Shown here piece after piece: positions 10,473 through 23,274 of a stretch of 64,000 bases of DNA. This stretch comes from Terramyces sp. JEL0728 (Eukaryota; Chytridiomycota; Chytridiomycetes; Rhizophydiales; Terramycetaceae), in contig JADIIU010000058.1 in NCBI GenBank assembly GCA_027603945.1, forward strand, positions 1 through 64,000, read 5' to 3'. The notes under the pieces are model-generated. The model was not told the origin of the DNA, did no database searches, and saw only the letters and a list, made by a program, of their open reading frames with translations. Every line of letters begins with the position of its first letter. Position 1 is the stretch's first letter. Both the position numbers and the translations under genes were made by a program.

Positions 10473-13400
10473 TTATTGTGTTAAAAGGTACTTTAAATGT
10501 GTTGTAATCGCAGACGCATCAAAACTCTCCGCTTTGTTTGTCAGCGCGTTCAACCTGTCAAGTAATACGGCTGCGTTTGGAGCGCCGATGATTGATTTAA
10601 GAGAAATTAATCCAGAGCTTTGAATTGACGGCCAGTCAATATTATCGCAAACGTCGAGTACTTTGTTTTCATGGACTGCAAATGCAGCTGGTAAAATTAT
10701 GTACATCCAATAGTACTCCCAAATATTACCAGCTTCATCACTATTCAATATAATCGCAAGATCAAAAATCCTTACCAACCACTTTAGCTTTTCTTCAGAA
10801 TTCAATCTCAGCTTGCTGAAAGTATACAGCACGCATATTGAGCAGCTTGTTTGGTTGGCAGGCTTTGTACAGACTGCCTTCAGAGCCTCTAGGTAGCTTG
10901 AATGTAAAGAGCTATCGAATTCCAACAAAAAGCTGACAATCCATAAATATTTCAAAGTGTATTCTGTCGATGCGACTGCTAAAAGTTTCTGCCTCGATGA
11001 TGGAACAGGACCTAATGCGCTAACAATATGTCCAATAATAGACACGGTATAGTTTGATTGAACAATGTCCTTCATTTCAACTAAAACTGCAATCAAAACT
11101 TCTTCAAGCACCAAAAAACTGTTGGATTCCTTGTGCTTGAAAGCTACCAGTTTATCGCTGATCCTTTTGTACAGCAATACGGAATTATGGTTTGCTTCTC
11201 CTAACTTTGGTATAAGGATGTGCAGAATTGAAATAATCTGATTTGGCGAAATTGTTGTTATCCCGTTGTCAAAACCACCAAGTTGCATCAGTTTCCCCAA
11301 GCCAGATTCTGAAACAAGAAGATCTATGTTTGCTGTAGTCGCCAACTTTTCAAAGAGTTCCAAAAACCTCATTACTATAGATTTGGCTGAATTTGAGCTG
11401 GCATGCTGTGCGGTAAACTGGAAACATTTGATCGCACCACGCGGTAACCCATTAATGTAATTCAGAACGACCTTCCATTCAACCGGAGGCAGAGAAACAT
11501 TGACTTTCTTCAATAAATCCAGCAACTCCAAGCTTTCGGTATCCTTTCTTTGTTTGATCGCCGAAACAAGCTTGTCATATGCAGATTTAAGAAAGCTTTT
11601 TTCTGGGTTTAGTCGTTTGTAATCAACTGGGTCATCCTGGTAGCTCGCCAACGAAAAGGTACCACCAATTGCGTTTGCAATACATGTCAAACAGGAACCA
11701 ACCAGCCAACCGAGCGACCGCACAAACTTTGGAGATCTAGGAGAGCTTTTCAGAATAGAGTAAACATTCTTGTGCATATTGATCGTATCCTCGGGTGATA
11801 AAATTGGGTGAAAAACTATTCCGCTGAATGAATAATCTTTTCCAATGAATAATTTGAGAGCTTGTGAATACGCAACTTTTTTGTTTTCAGATTCATTTTG
11901 CAAGCAGTTCAATGTAGACTGAAGAAGGCTATTCAATTCAGTATCAGAGTAACTCTTCAACAATTGTAAACGAATTTGGGCAGCAAGTAGCAGAGATTCA
12001 ATTTCATTATCTTTCTACTGTTAGATTTGTAATTACGTTACTGTATTGTTCAAATACAGCTGCAAAGATATCCTTGACTTGATCTTCAGTTGCATATCCT
12101 CTCCAGCCTAGCGCGAGAATCCAACAACTGGATACAACTGCTGCTTTATCCAACTGCTCGGTTGCTACTAGACTCTTTTTTGCATGATCTACCACAGCAA
12201 GGAGAGCATCCTTATACTCTTCCTCAACATTTTGACTGTCCTTTAACAGAATTGCAAATCCAATTGCAGCTCCATTCGAAATCCAACCTTTTGACTGGTC
12301 AAAGAATCGAAGCAAGAATTGATCCAAGAATGATTTGGCTTCATCTGACCCCGACAAAACATAAACAGATAGTACTTTTGCGGCACAAAACCCAAAGCTA
12401 AATTTAGCACCATCAGATAAACAAGCATGCCAGATCTTTTCGAGTAACTTATAGTCCATAATTTGTATATAGGTTGCAATAAAAGTAAGTGAAATGATGG
12501 TACTTGATTGAACTTCTGATGAAAATCTTTTCTCTGTTAGTATTTGGAATAGCTTTTCTATAACCGATTCGGTAAATACCGACGTTGGTAGGAATTCCAA
12601 TTGGTGTAGCGCAATAGACAACCCGGATAAAAACATTAGCATGATTGATGAGGACGATGGAAGAAGCGATTGTTCAATTTTTGTGATCAAGGACTTTGCA
12701 TAGCCATCCAGATGTTCCTTTAGGCTGGCTTCGTCTTTCTGCAAATGCATCAAGAAGGATATTTGCCGTTGCCAGAACGAGGTACATCCTTCTAGCACTT
12801 CAACAAACGATAGAGGTGAATAAGAAATACTTATTTCTTTGGTGATCAAATTGAGGATGGTTTCAATCAGCTGAAAGGTTGCTTCAATTGTATTTTGTTT
12901 TGGGGGGAAACATAAAATTGAATCTGAGATTAAAAAGACTTACTGACAAATGCTTGACGAAGAATGGTGTCTGTTGTATCTTGCAATACAGCATACATTT
13001 CCGTGGATATTTCTTCCAGCATTGAGATATCAATCCGTAGGTCTTCCTTTTTGGATAACAGATCTCTCTTCATTGCCTTTGCACCAACCTCCATGCTTAT
13101 TCCTTTAAATACCGGGCGACTCATATTTTCCACTTCATACTCGATTCTTTTGACTATAAAGTTCTTGTATGAATCAGCCAATCCACTTTTTAATGCTTCA
13201 TCCAAATATCCAAGTGGTTGAACCCTATGTTCCGCTATATCTTCTTCTGGGAAATCTTCGAGTGCAAGCAAGGCGTAGTTTCTAACATCATAATTTGAAT
13301 GCGAGAGTAATGGCACCAGGTAATTGTGTAAAATCTCTGCTCTAAATAGAATTGACTTTTCGGTTTCTATATTAAGGACAAATACCGTCTGTTTTTTGAG

Positions 13401-15168
13401 CTACAATGCTGAAAAACTTGCATACATTTTCATAAATCGTTACATACGAACTTTCATCCAATGTTTCAAAGTATCTTTTAAAGACGACATTCCATGCGGC
13501 CTTTGTAGTTGAAAGTTCTGCATCAATGCACACCAAGAATGCAGATAATACTTTTCCTGTCCCGAATTCAGACAGATCTCGTGTTTTACCAAAATCGCGC
13601 ACGTTGGGAGTTTTCAACAGGCTTATGATTACTGGAAGTAAATCTGCCCCAATTATTTGTGGGTTGTGTAAACAGAAATTGAAAATTGCTGTACAAACTA
13701 CTTTTTCCAGCTCGTCTTCCTTATCAATAGTATCCCGAGTTTTAACTTTCCCTGCCCCCTGACTTTGCTTGAATCTACCAGCCCAGTTGGCAATATATAC
13801 CTTGATATGATTCCAAACTCTTGGCTGTTCTTTCCAAATATTCGTGATTGCTTCCAATCCAATAAATTCCAAATTGGACACAAATTCTTGTGGCTTCAAG
13901 AACGAGAGTGTAATCTGCAGACTTGTATTTGTAACGAAAGGATCGTTTAATTTGACCATGGCAGGGATTGATTTTGCGAGGATATACTGAACAAACTTTT
14001 CTTTTTTTACGAGATATAAATATGCAGACAGTATTTTCAGCATATCTTTCTGTCTAAAACTCGAAATATGTTCATTGAAGGCTTCCATTGTCGAATATAC
14101 ATTATCAATATTTGTTTGAAGCAGTTTGGAAACGTAAATCAAGCTTTTTAAAGCTGGAATTTGGCTGAAATAATATACAAAGTTGGAATCCGTTGAATGC
14201 TGAAAGCTTAGCGACAATTGGGAAACTGCGTCGTAATATATATTCATAGTTGGAGTGGCAGTATCTTGCATAGGCGCTGCAATATATTCTCTGTTTTCTA
14301 TTTTGATGAGTAGTTGATGCAATGTATTCCGTAATAGTTTTGTATCTTTTGTTTCCTGGATCATCAGATTAGTAAGGAGAGGTAAAACAGCGAGGTTGAC
14401 TGTTGCGCTATCATGGACCTGGTCTGCTGCAATCGCCACTAAATCGATCAGCGGGAGACAACAAGGGAAATCCAGTAATATCAAAGAAGAAATGACGAGT
14501 AAATTTCGATAGAACAGCTGCGAAAATTCATTTCTGTTATTGTGAAGAATATGCAAAGATGATTGGCAAATAGTTTCCTGATCTATCCAGCAAAAAGCAA
14601 TTCTGGCTAATAGAGAATGCGCGAGAACTTCAGAAAGTTCAACTCTGGATATAAACCGCAGTATTTGCTCTTGTACACAATCGCCTACCAGTGGTTTGTT
14701 TAATGTTAAAGTATCCACAATCAATTGGGTTTTGGTTGTCAAATCTTGTAATTGCAATTGCTGAAAATAATTTAAAACTATTAATTGGCTGATTTGATCA
14801 TTGGAAAGCAAAATATGTCTGAAGAGTTGCCAATTCGAATCTCTAAATTTCCTTTGAGATAGCCTACTGATAATCAACGACAACAATTCCTTTTGCTGAT
14901 CATAGATTGTAACCAATGGATGAGGTTGAATTTCATTATTTTCAATCAAGTCTATTAAACGATCCAATAATAGCGGTATTTTAACACCTTTTCCTATTTC
15001 CAAGATTAATTTTGGGATTGAGGAGAGATGCTCCAAAGCCAGCGATGCAACATATGGTGATTCTGCAAGTGAATCCCAGAGCACATTCTGATTAGACTTG
15101 GCTTCTTGAATTGCCGAATGCTGTACAGATATGTGTTGACTGCCAATTCTCTTTTTCAATAATTCCAT
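10473..15168 (-). CDS. FOCAD: focadhesin-like HEAT/ARM-repeat protein (RST1/FOCAD family)
   Basis: Four exons (introns 13367-13385, 12924-12943, 12015-12036) encode 1544 aa of nearly continuous helical repeats, comparable to focadhesin (about 1800 aa). Diagnostic similarities to human FOCAD are an N-terminal HPLVTIYDQQ segment (human HPLITVLEHR), a repeat near the C-terminal third with LPPVEWKVVLNYI (human YPPVNWAALL), and GAAIGFA in a central repeat. In animals and plants the family (FOCAD, RST1) bridges the cytosolic RNA exosome and the SKI complex, so an RNA-decay role is inferred. No enzymatic motif is present. It lies 77 bp upstream of a kinase gene stop on the same strand. A different large HEAT-repeat protein is a weaker alternative. 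Confidence 0.75.
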
Positions 15169-15245
15169 AGATTAACAGAGTTGAAAAATAATTTTGGCAA
15201 TAGAATGTATAAAATTGCCAACAGTATTAAAGATGTACATTTTAT

Positions 15246-16322
15246 TTAAAAGATTGCATTATCAAGCTCCATATCAAACATCAAGTCATCAGATTTACGC
15301 TCAACGTGTTTCCAAGCACTTGGTTCCTGGTACGATTCTGGAGTGCCAAGGACCATTTGCGAATTGAGTTGGAAGCCTTGGAATGGAATCGATGATGGGG
15401 TAAGGAGCCCATTTTGTTTAGCAGGTGGTGTGTATTTGACTGGAGCAATGGAATTATTGACATGGAAGAAGGTGGGTAGCTGTTGTACCATGGAGAGGAA
15501 TTGTCTGGCTGATGGTCTGGTGCTTGGTTGCATTTGGAAGACCATGCGCAGGATTTGACAGAATGCATCGGAAAAGTTGAATTGTTGACGGAAGGAATCG
15601 ATCGAACCTTGTCTAGCTAGCAAATGAGTTCTAAAATGCTTGTCATTTTGGTGCGGTTGCACCCACGGATTTTTACCAGTGAGCATATTAATCAAGATAA
15701 TACCAAGAGACCAAACATCGTTGGCGGGTGAAATGTATGGCTGGCTTGTTTTCTTGTTTTCTGGTTTAAGACACTCTGGCGCCATGTATCTAACCGATCC
15801 ACACCCATATTCCGAAGATAGGTATTCGGTAGTAGAAAGACCAAAATCAGTAAGTTTGATCATGGGGCTGCGCAAACTGGAAATTAGCACATTTTCCGGC
15901 TTCAAATCCCTATGATAGATTCCCATATCGTGGCAAGCACTGACCGCATTCGCCAGCTGTGTGAATAGCTTCAGACCCAAGTTTGAATCGAACGGTTTCT
16001 TCATAATACTGTCAAACAAGTCAATTTCACAGTATTCTAGGACCATATACAAGTGGTTGTCAGTTTCCACACTCTGCAGCAAATTCACAATACCAGGATG
16101 ACCTTTTAGTTTCTGGAGGATGTAGACCTCTTCCCTTTGAAGGTTGATTTGGCTTTTCGTCAATCCTTGCTTGTAAAGGCATTTCACAGCAACTTGCTCG
16201 CCAGTGTAAACATTTCTCCCCAGGAAGACGACTGCGAAAGATCCTTCGCCAAGCACTTTGATGAGCTTATAAGTGTTTGCGATTGTAAGGCCGATTTGGG
16301 ATGCAGGGTTGAGGGTTTCCAT
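15246..16322 (-). CDS. Ran1/Sks1-like serine/threonine protein kinase, paralogue 1
   Basis: A complete protein kinase of 358 aa from the ATG at 16322 (METLNPASQIG). Visible motifs are the Gly loop LGEGSFAVVFLG, the VAVKCLYK lysine, HRDLKPENV, DFGLS, and the activation-segment end MAPECL. The CLYKQGL segment and loop recall fission-yeast Ran1/Pat1 and budding-yeast Sks1/Vhs1, kinases that gate sexual development or nutrient responses; that link is by family resemblance only. The open frame runs about 20 codons further upstream without an ATG, so a short upstream exon cannot be excluded. It is intronless. Outside the kinase domain it shares PVKY and the C-terminal FDMELD motif with a second kinase at 26353-27393. 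Confidence 0.92.
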   Translation of the reverse strand: METLNPASQIGLTIANTYKLIKVLGEGSFAVVFLGRNVYTGEQVAVKCLYKQGLTKSQINLQREEVYILQKLKGHPGIVNLLQSVETDNHLYMVLEYCEIDLFDSIMKKPFDSNLGLKLFTQLANAVSACHDMGIYHRDLKPENVLISSLRSPMIKLTDFGLSTTEYLSSEYGCGSVRYMAPECLKPENKKTSQPYISPANDVWSLGIILINMLTGKNPWVQPHQNDKHFRTHLLARQGSIDSFRQQFNFSDAFCQILRMVFQMQPSTRPSARQFLSMVQQLPTFFHVNNSIAPVKYTPPAKQNGLLTPSSIPFQGFQLNSQMVLGTPESYQEPSAWKHVERKSDDLMFDMELDNAIF

Positions 16323-16827
16323 CAATATACAGTGGTTAGAATTCAAGGAATTTCCAGAGCTTGAGTATTTATTAACGGCAGTCACCTGATTCAGCCTATG
16401 GCGAGCATGATTAGGGGGACCTCAAAAACATCAAAAGACGAGGCGCCGACAACTTAGTAAGGAAAGAATAAATCAAGAGCATTTGTGTTATTGTTTCTGG
16501 GTATCTACGCCGAATACATTCTCCTCTTCAGCTGGAAATTCATCATGGGAATATGACTCATGAAGAAACTTTGAGAATAATTTCGACACACTATGAGTCT
16601 ATGGCCGTCACCAAAAGAATAATCACACCAGATAAATGGATTGCGCCAGTTACCAAGCCGAGTCAAATAGCTACTAAGCAAGTTCCCAGCACAAGCTTTG
16701 CTCTGGAATAGACTGGCAATTACATGGCCAGATAAACTAACCCGAGTCAAAGTATATGTCAACTAGGGGATGCGATTGCACAGATGCTGGTTATATTAAC
16801 TCTCCGCACAGATCTGTGTAATAAGGA
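16323..16827. promoter_or_regulatory. divergent promoter region, kinase (-) and HMG-box gene (+)
   Basis: About 500 bp between the starts of two divergent genes. A minus-strand open frame at 16505-16762 has no ATG context or domain I can support. No tRNA or repeat is visible. Confidence 0.45.
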
Positions 16828-18777
16828 ATGTATCCACCACCCAATAATATCGCCAGCGGCACTGGATATGTCAAGTCATTGATAATCCAACCAGCACAGA
16901 TCATTAATCAATTCTTTGTTTCGGAAATCCTTCAAGGGGCTTTCCTTATTCGAGTCTGTGCAAAAATTGAAACACATTTCTCCCCAAAAAAGTTTTGGAA
17001 TAGTTTTAAAAAGTTTATGGAGAATAAAGAGAAACCAGAAGGGCAGAAGCCCGAATTGAACGATCCAGAACCATCGGATGTCGAAAACGACCCGCAAGAC
17101 AAGGAAAAGAAGAAAAATTATGTAAAGAAACCACTTAACAGCTTCTTTCTGTATAGAAGAGCAATGCGGGACAAGATTATTAAAAAGTATAATATTACAA
17201 AGTCACATGAAATATCCAAAATGGCTGGAGACTGCTGGGCATTGGAACCGGAATCAGTAAAGCAAAAGTACCAGAAATTAGCGCAAGAAGAGTACTCAAA
17301 ACACAAGGAAACCCATCCTGAATACAAGTGGCCGTCAAGGAACGATCCAAAACGGAAAGCAAACAAGCAAAAAGTGCCTACTACAACAAAGAAAGCCTGC
17401 AATCCAAATGAACCTGTTGCATTCTTCTTTGGTTCATCCTCGACTTTGAATGCAAAACCAATGAATCCGTCGCAGTTTCCGAATAACTGGGGCCAGCAAG
17501 GGTATTATAACCCTGCATCTCCTACAGGGTATTATAACCCAGCCTCGCCAACAAATTCGATGGCATCTCCAACCACTGGATTTGCTTATCCTCAAGGGTT
17601 TGCTAGCCCAACTGCATATCCAGCATCTCCAAATCCAATGGCTTCGCCCATGGCATCGCCAACTATGGGCATGGTATCTCCAATGCAGCAGCCAATGGTT
17701 AGTCCTGCGATGCAAATGGCTTCCCCACAAATGCAGATGGTATCACCTGTAATGCAAGCTACAAAGGTATTTCTTAGTCCACAGATGGATGGCTCATTTA
17801 TGATGATCAATCAGCATGGACAACCACAAAATGCTGTATTAACTCCACAGCCGGATGGATCGTTCTTGATGCTATCCCCAAGAGCTGATATGCAACCTCT
17901 TCAGGGGTTGTTTCCAAACAACAATGTGCCTGCCAAGAAAGAAGATGCGAATCGGCCAAAACCAGCTCCGCTTGCGGATACATTGTCACCTAAAGTAAAT
18001 ACTGGGAATGGCGGCAGCAGCTTGACTACACAGCCAGTATTATCCCCTCTTTTATCACCTTTACTCAGTCCACAGTTGAAAGCGATTGAGCACACTCTTT
18101 CTCCAAAGATGAATGCTATTGATAACTTCTTGTCGTCAACTAGTTCGCCGCAAGCTCCGCAAGAAGCTGAAAATTACAACTTTGACGCAAGTGCTTTTGC
18201 ACTGCCACCTGTTGCCCAAGATTTACACCCAAGTATTGCTGAAATGACCCCACATTTAACTTCTTTGTTTGCCGACGCTTATCCAAACACTGAGCAGCAG
18301 AATAGCGATACTATAGGGAACAATCAAAATGCTCAAGTTGTACAACAAACCCAAAACATGTCTCATTTACTGCAGAATAATGCTACGTTGGACCCAGCAA
18401 ACAGTGCCATACACCACAGCAGTGTCAGGTTAAACTCAGGATTAAGTAAAAGTACAAATCATCCCGTGAATGAAAATATTAGTGTGACAAAGCAAAGTTT
18501 GCCAAATAACAATTCTCATCAAATATCCCAGTCCAATATCCCCCCAAAAATACGGGCTCAAACGATATCCAGTCCTACCAATCGGAAAGATGACTTTAAT
18601 CAGCAGACAGAGCAGCAGGAACAATATGCAAAACCTTCTGAAGATATTTCTAATTTATTTGGAGAGCCAGATCTAGGAAATTTTGACCAGTTCAACCCAA
18701 ACAGCAATTTGAACCCGCAAAACAATTTTGCTAACGAGTGGTCATTTGACGGGTCCTTGTTTGATGGAAATACATAG
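16828..18777 (+). CDS. HMG-box (MATA-type) DNA-binding protein with Ser-Pro-rich tail
   Basis: An intronless frame of 649 aa. The HMG box (about residues 94-165) starts VKKPLNSFFLYRRAMRDKI, followed by HEISKMAGDCWALEPESVK and YKKHKETHPEYKWP-like residues, which fits sequence-specific MATA_HMG boxes rather than architectural HMGB boxes. The region after it is low complexity, with many copies of MASP, MVSP and LSP from about residue 225 to 440, then Asn/Gln-rich sequence. Translation may start at the second good ATG (17017, MENKEKPEG), since the first 60 residues look unlike a DNA-binding protein. In fungi such proteins act in mating-type control or as developmental regulators; which applies here cannot be told from sequence. 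It converges on VPS8 with 45 bp between stops. Confidence 0.9.
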   Translation: MYPPPNNIASGTGYVKSLIIQPAQIINQFFVSEILQGAFLIRVCAKIETHFSPKKFWNSFKKFMENKEKPEGQKPELNDPEPSDVENDPQDKEKKKNYVKKPLNSFFLYRRAMRDKIIKKYNITKSHEISKMAGDCWALEPESVKQKYQKLAQEEYSKHKETHPEYKWPSRNDPKRKANKQKVPTTTKKACNPNEPVAFFFGSSSTLNAKPMNPSQFPNNWGQQGYYNPASPTGYYNPASPTNSMASPTTGFAYPQGFASPTAYPASPNPMASPMASPTMGMVSPMQQPMVSPAMQMASPQMQMVSPVMQATKVFLSPQMDGSFMMINQHGQPQNAVLTPQPDGSFLMLSPRADMQPLQGLFPNNNVPAKKEDANRPKPAPLADTLSPKVNTGNGGSSLTTQPVLSPLLSPLLSPQLKAIEHTLSPKMNAIDNFLSSTSSPQAPQEAENYNFDASAFALPPVAQDLHPSIAEMTPHLTSLFADAYPNTEQQNSDTIGNNQNAQVVQQTQNMSHLLQNNATLDPANSAIHHSSVRLNSGLSKSTNHPVNENISVTKQSLPNNNSHQISQSNIPPKIRAQTISSPTNRKDDFNQQTEQQEQYAKPSEDISNLFGEPDLGNFDQFNPNSNLNPQNNFANEWSFDGSLFDGNT

Positions 18778-18822
18778 TATACATTACGATCAATTAATCA
18801 AAATAAAACCTTACAACCCTTT

Positions 18823-21800
18823 TTATTCTTCTTCCAAAAAACTGTCATTCATTTGAATTTCATCCAAAGTCCCTCGATTCATGGTTACAGCGAGATTATT
18901 GTAAACCTCACTCATTTTAGGCTTTCCCTCCAGATACCTATCGATTTTTTCAAACTTGGTTAATTCTTCATTCTCATTCACAGTCTACGTTAACAAAGTG
19001 TACCGCATAGTCGTGTTGAACTGTTGCTTGTTTGCCTTTGAATTTTACTTGGGAAGGTTTGCCACATACTATACACCTGCATTAGCTTTAATTACCATAA
19101 CTCGTAACCTTCGAACGAATCCTGGCTGACATGCTGTTGCGCCTTTTCCAGGGCAGATACCAAACATATTGAATGAAAGGCATGATGGCATTTGAAAATT
19201 GCTATTTTATCTTGCTGCTCTTCGATGGTCATTGCTTTCAAGTGGAACAGCCTTCTGCACAGTTGGCATTGTCCAAGACTAGGATGGAACGACGACTTGC
19301 ACTTTTGAACATACTCCCTGTACAACTCAAAACCAAATGAATTTGTCAAGGTAAGCGCTATTTCCAAAGTTTGCTTTTGATACGCAGTTGTCTCTAATAA
19401 ATGGGTGATCAATTGGCGATACTTTCCAAACTCTGCTGTGGGCTGCGATTCAATCAAGTGAATAAGAATCTTTGGTATGGGCAAATGGGCGATACACGCT
19501 TCCATTGCCTGAGATTTGATCTCAGTTACAAATTCCGAGGTATCCTCCAACGCAAAACAAATTCGATTCAGTAATTTAAGCCAGAGCTGGTGATTTGGAG
19601 TGTCCAATTCTGATAAACGGACTATATCCGCCAAGATATCGGCAGTTTTCTTTTTCATCTTTTTGATTTGATTGTCATTTTGGTCATTGTCCAACATCAA
19701 GTCTTCAACCTCCGTAAGTTGCGTCACTAGCAAATCCAAATACAAATCCACCACCTCGCCGTAATTTCTGCTCTTTTCCAGCAACCAAATAGTTACTCTG
19801 TTCAACTTGAACTTTAAGCATAAATTTGTAACTAATTCCAAATGATAAGGTTCCTCCTTAAAGATAGAATCTAGCCATTTCAAATATTTTAAAACTCCAG
19901 TTGGTTGGATTTCACACATTAATCCCAAATATTTATCATACAACGACTTTCCGAATTTTGGGACAGAAGTTTGTGTTGATTTCTTGATTCCTATCAGCCC
20001 TCCAATATATTTAAATTGCAGTGATGACTGATCTTTTAATAGCTCAATGTTATCTTGGTGTTCATGCGGCCACAAATCGTCATATAGTCCAACAATTTCG
20101 TATGTGCCATCTACCAAATCAGTTAAATGCTTTTGTATGGTTGTCTTGATTACTGCAGCGGTTTCCGGTTTTACGACGCTAATCCAGCCTCTTATTGCGG
20201 CAAACAAGGATGGCTTTCTATTTATGTCTGCAATGTATGATTCAATGGCTAAATCATAGCTTTCAACTTCCAGAACAGACTTTTCATACAATTTCCAAAA
20301 ATTTGCCTTTCTGAAGGATTCCAGAAATCGTTCTCGATCTGATTCCTGCCTTTCTGGAATAAATCCTCCGTCATATAGCGAAATAACTGCAATTTGTCGC
20401 TCTTCTGCTGTTTCCTTCAGCGGGCTGCTAACTAGAGCATTGAATATTTCCATTAGTTTCGCTTTTGAAATGTTCATGTATGCTCTATATTTACTATACG
20501 ACCTGGCTACAAAGCTGAAAATTGCATCCACTTGCGCCTGTGACCATGAGTACGTTTCGATAAGGTGAAAACATACATTGATGATGTAATGGCGGGTAAT
20601 AAGTAGGGAATCTTTATGCTTATCATCTTGAAGAGAAATCCCACTGTTTAACACCGGATTATCAAATACCGCTCCAGCCACTTTCAGCATTTCGTGTGTG
20701 TCCTTTTGCAATAGAAAGTACAGGTATGGCCATGGTTCTTTCCCTACTCTAAGCTCGTGTCCCTCTAGTTTGACATATGTAGGAGAACACAATATCCCAA
20801 AAATACTCCGGTACGCCAGATCTGCTGCTTCCAGCTCAAGTTCGCCGATTGGGAATGCTTTTCCTTGAAGGATATAAGCCAAGTACACAAACAGAGTGTA
20901 AAGCTCCTGCTCGCTATTTTCATTAGAATCAATTTTTTCAATTATTTCAAGTACAGGGAGCCCAAATTCCATTAAACCGCCATTGTATACATGAATAAGA
21001 GCACTGGTGAACCCCCATTCTTTACATAAATGGATGGTATTGTGCAGATCCATTGTTTTTGGATCCAAGAGCAACAAAACTTGCTCCAGTCGACTCGCAT
21101 TCTCTTGTGTTAGTTGTTCAAACATCATCTGAATAATCTGAGGGTTGGGAACGCTGGAGATTGTGCCATTTAGAATAAGGCCCTGTATAATAGAGTTGAA
21201 GATATTGAATAAAGAAACATCAACAAACCGCTCAAATATGTCTCCAAATATTAGGTCCAATCTGTTGATTGAAATGCAAGTTTCAATAATCAATGTTGCT
21301 GTGTCAAAATATATGGAGGGGTCTTCCAGATTAGAAAACCCGCTGAGTGACATTGATGTCAAGTTGAGAATTAATCCGGATAGATGTTCAGAGACTGCTT
21401 GCTCCCGCTCCTCTTTTTCAACTGGCACACCCAACACAACAATGGGATACTCTCCTTCAAACAATTCAATGCCGTATTGGAAAGCTAACTTGAAATTGCC
21501 TGCTCGAATCAAGACTGCCAACCGCTCTTGCCAATGGAGCAGACTACCAAAACAAATTTCTTTGTCCGTCATTATGAATATTCTGTTGAAACTTGAGGAT
21601 ATATTGTGCTGTGGTGAAGGATGTAGCGGAATGATTTTCGGGATTGAGATATCCCAGGTATTTTCCAGCGGTCTATGGGTTGATATCTGAACAGATTCTA
21701 TTCTTTTTGATAGCGTTGTATCATAGATTTCAAACTTTTGATCGACGGTGAGGCATAATATAAACTAAATTAAGAAAGAGTACTTGGGAATTAATCCATT

Positions 21801-23213
21801 CAATAGCAGTTATTTCAAAATCAGTTTCAATTTGACAAGCAACGTTAAACAGCAGCTTCTTTGACTGATCTTCTGCAGATTCCATTGTGGAATTCATATG
21901 GATAATACCCAGCTTCTTTCCATATGAAAACGCAAGCCTTGGCATCCTTTTTGTGCCGCCTTTTTGCGAATTAGGAACCCACCATCTGGTGCAAGAATAC
22001 TCTACCGAGGTCTCTGCGTTCAATGAAGACCACATCACACGGTATTGGATCCTTGGGCTTGGTTTCATACTGAGAACAGCTAATTTGAAGGGAGAGGTCA
22101 CAGCTATCAGGGATAATGCATCTCCAGGGAACTTTGCCTTTCCCTTTAGCAAAGGGGACATTGAAAAGATAGTAGTGTTGACCAATTCCGGATCATCTGG
22201 TGCTTTGAGTCTTCCATGTATGCGGTATGATTTGAATGTGCTATAAACTAGACGTTTGTAAAGTAGATGGTAATATGCAGCGCCTTGTTGGTTTGCAGAA
22301 TAAAAAACATCTCTGGAATTGAATGCCAAGTGCGTTATTGCAATTCCCTTTAAATTTCCATCTCCTACACCAACTGGATCAATCGATTTCACCAACACCC
22401 GCTTTCTTATATCCCATAAAGAAATATGACCAGATTGGAACCCAGTAACTACTTGGGTCTGGTCCGGACATATATCAATTGCAGTAACCGGTCCATATTC
22501 CAGTGGTGATTCTAGTGTTGCCAGATGATTCTGAGCTAAATCATACAAAACCGTTTTAGAATCAACAGTCCCGACTGCAATTCCAGACGACACAGAAAAA
22601 ACTGTAGGTTTATAGTGTCCAAACAAATTTAAAGAAAGCTCCCTAAATGAAGACCATCGAAATATCCCAGTTGGTCCTGGCGGGATTGAATTCAGCAAAT
22701 CCTCCTGTAAATCTTTCATTTCTGGAGCAGTTCCAGAAGTTTTCAAAGATAGCCTGGAGGTTGAGTGCTTTAGCCCTAGTGTACTTCCTCGCCTAGACGG
22801 AGCACTCTGTCATAAGTTTTCTCTTACCAAGATTGAAGTGTCTGCAAATGAAATATCCTCCTGCAGTTCAGACTCGTTGTGCCTAATAAAATGCTGGTAT
22901 AGTGAAATATCTCTTCCAATCCTTTCCAATAACAAAATCCCTTGATCTGAATCCTGCTGAATTATCAGCTTCTGCAGATTCTCCAAATATGTACAAGTCT
23001 CTACCAAATCTTCTTTCAGGGTATCAATTAGCTGCATTTCTGGAATCAATGCCCTGGGATTAAGCTTTGTTACTTTAGGTACAATCCTTCTATCCGAGCG
23101 ATATTTTCCAGACTGTTTGGTTCCGGGATGTCCCTTTCAATCGAAGTTTGTTCTGATTTCGATATCCCTTCCATTTTTAGATCTTCATCGTCTGATTCTG
23201 ATATTAGCTCCAT
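18823..23213 (-). CDS. VPS8: Vps8, CORVET complex subunit
   Basis: Subunit of the CORVET tether that binds Rab5/Vps21 on early endosomes. Six exons give 1429 aa; introns 23054-23073, 22807-22827, 21765-21783, 19077-19095 and 18973-18994. An acidic N-terminus precedes a beta-propeller (about residues 110-420) with VVTGFQSGHISLWDIRKR and GNLKGIAITHLAFNS, typical of VPS8. A long alpha-solenoid follows, then a C-terminal RING-H2 with CQLCRRLF, CHHAFHSICL and, across an intron inside the RING, CIVCGK. The last intron could be 16 nt (GTAGAC donor) or 22 nt (GTTAAC donor); both keep the frame, and 22 matches all others. The exact start is the least certain point, because the acidic first exon is poorly conserved. 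Confidence 0.9.
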
Positions 23214-23274
23214 TATTGGTGATTGAAATGTAAAGCCAAAATTTCAAAGTCGTTCGAATAAATATTTATTAAAA

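Noticed and set aside
16505..16762. Minus-strand 85-codon frame upstream of the HMG-box gene
   Set aside because: No domain, composition unlike neighbouring proteins, and it lies in the shared promoter of two divergent genes.
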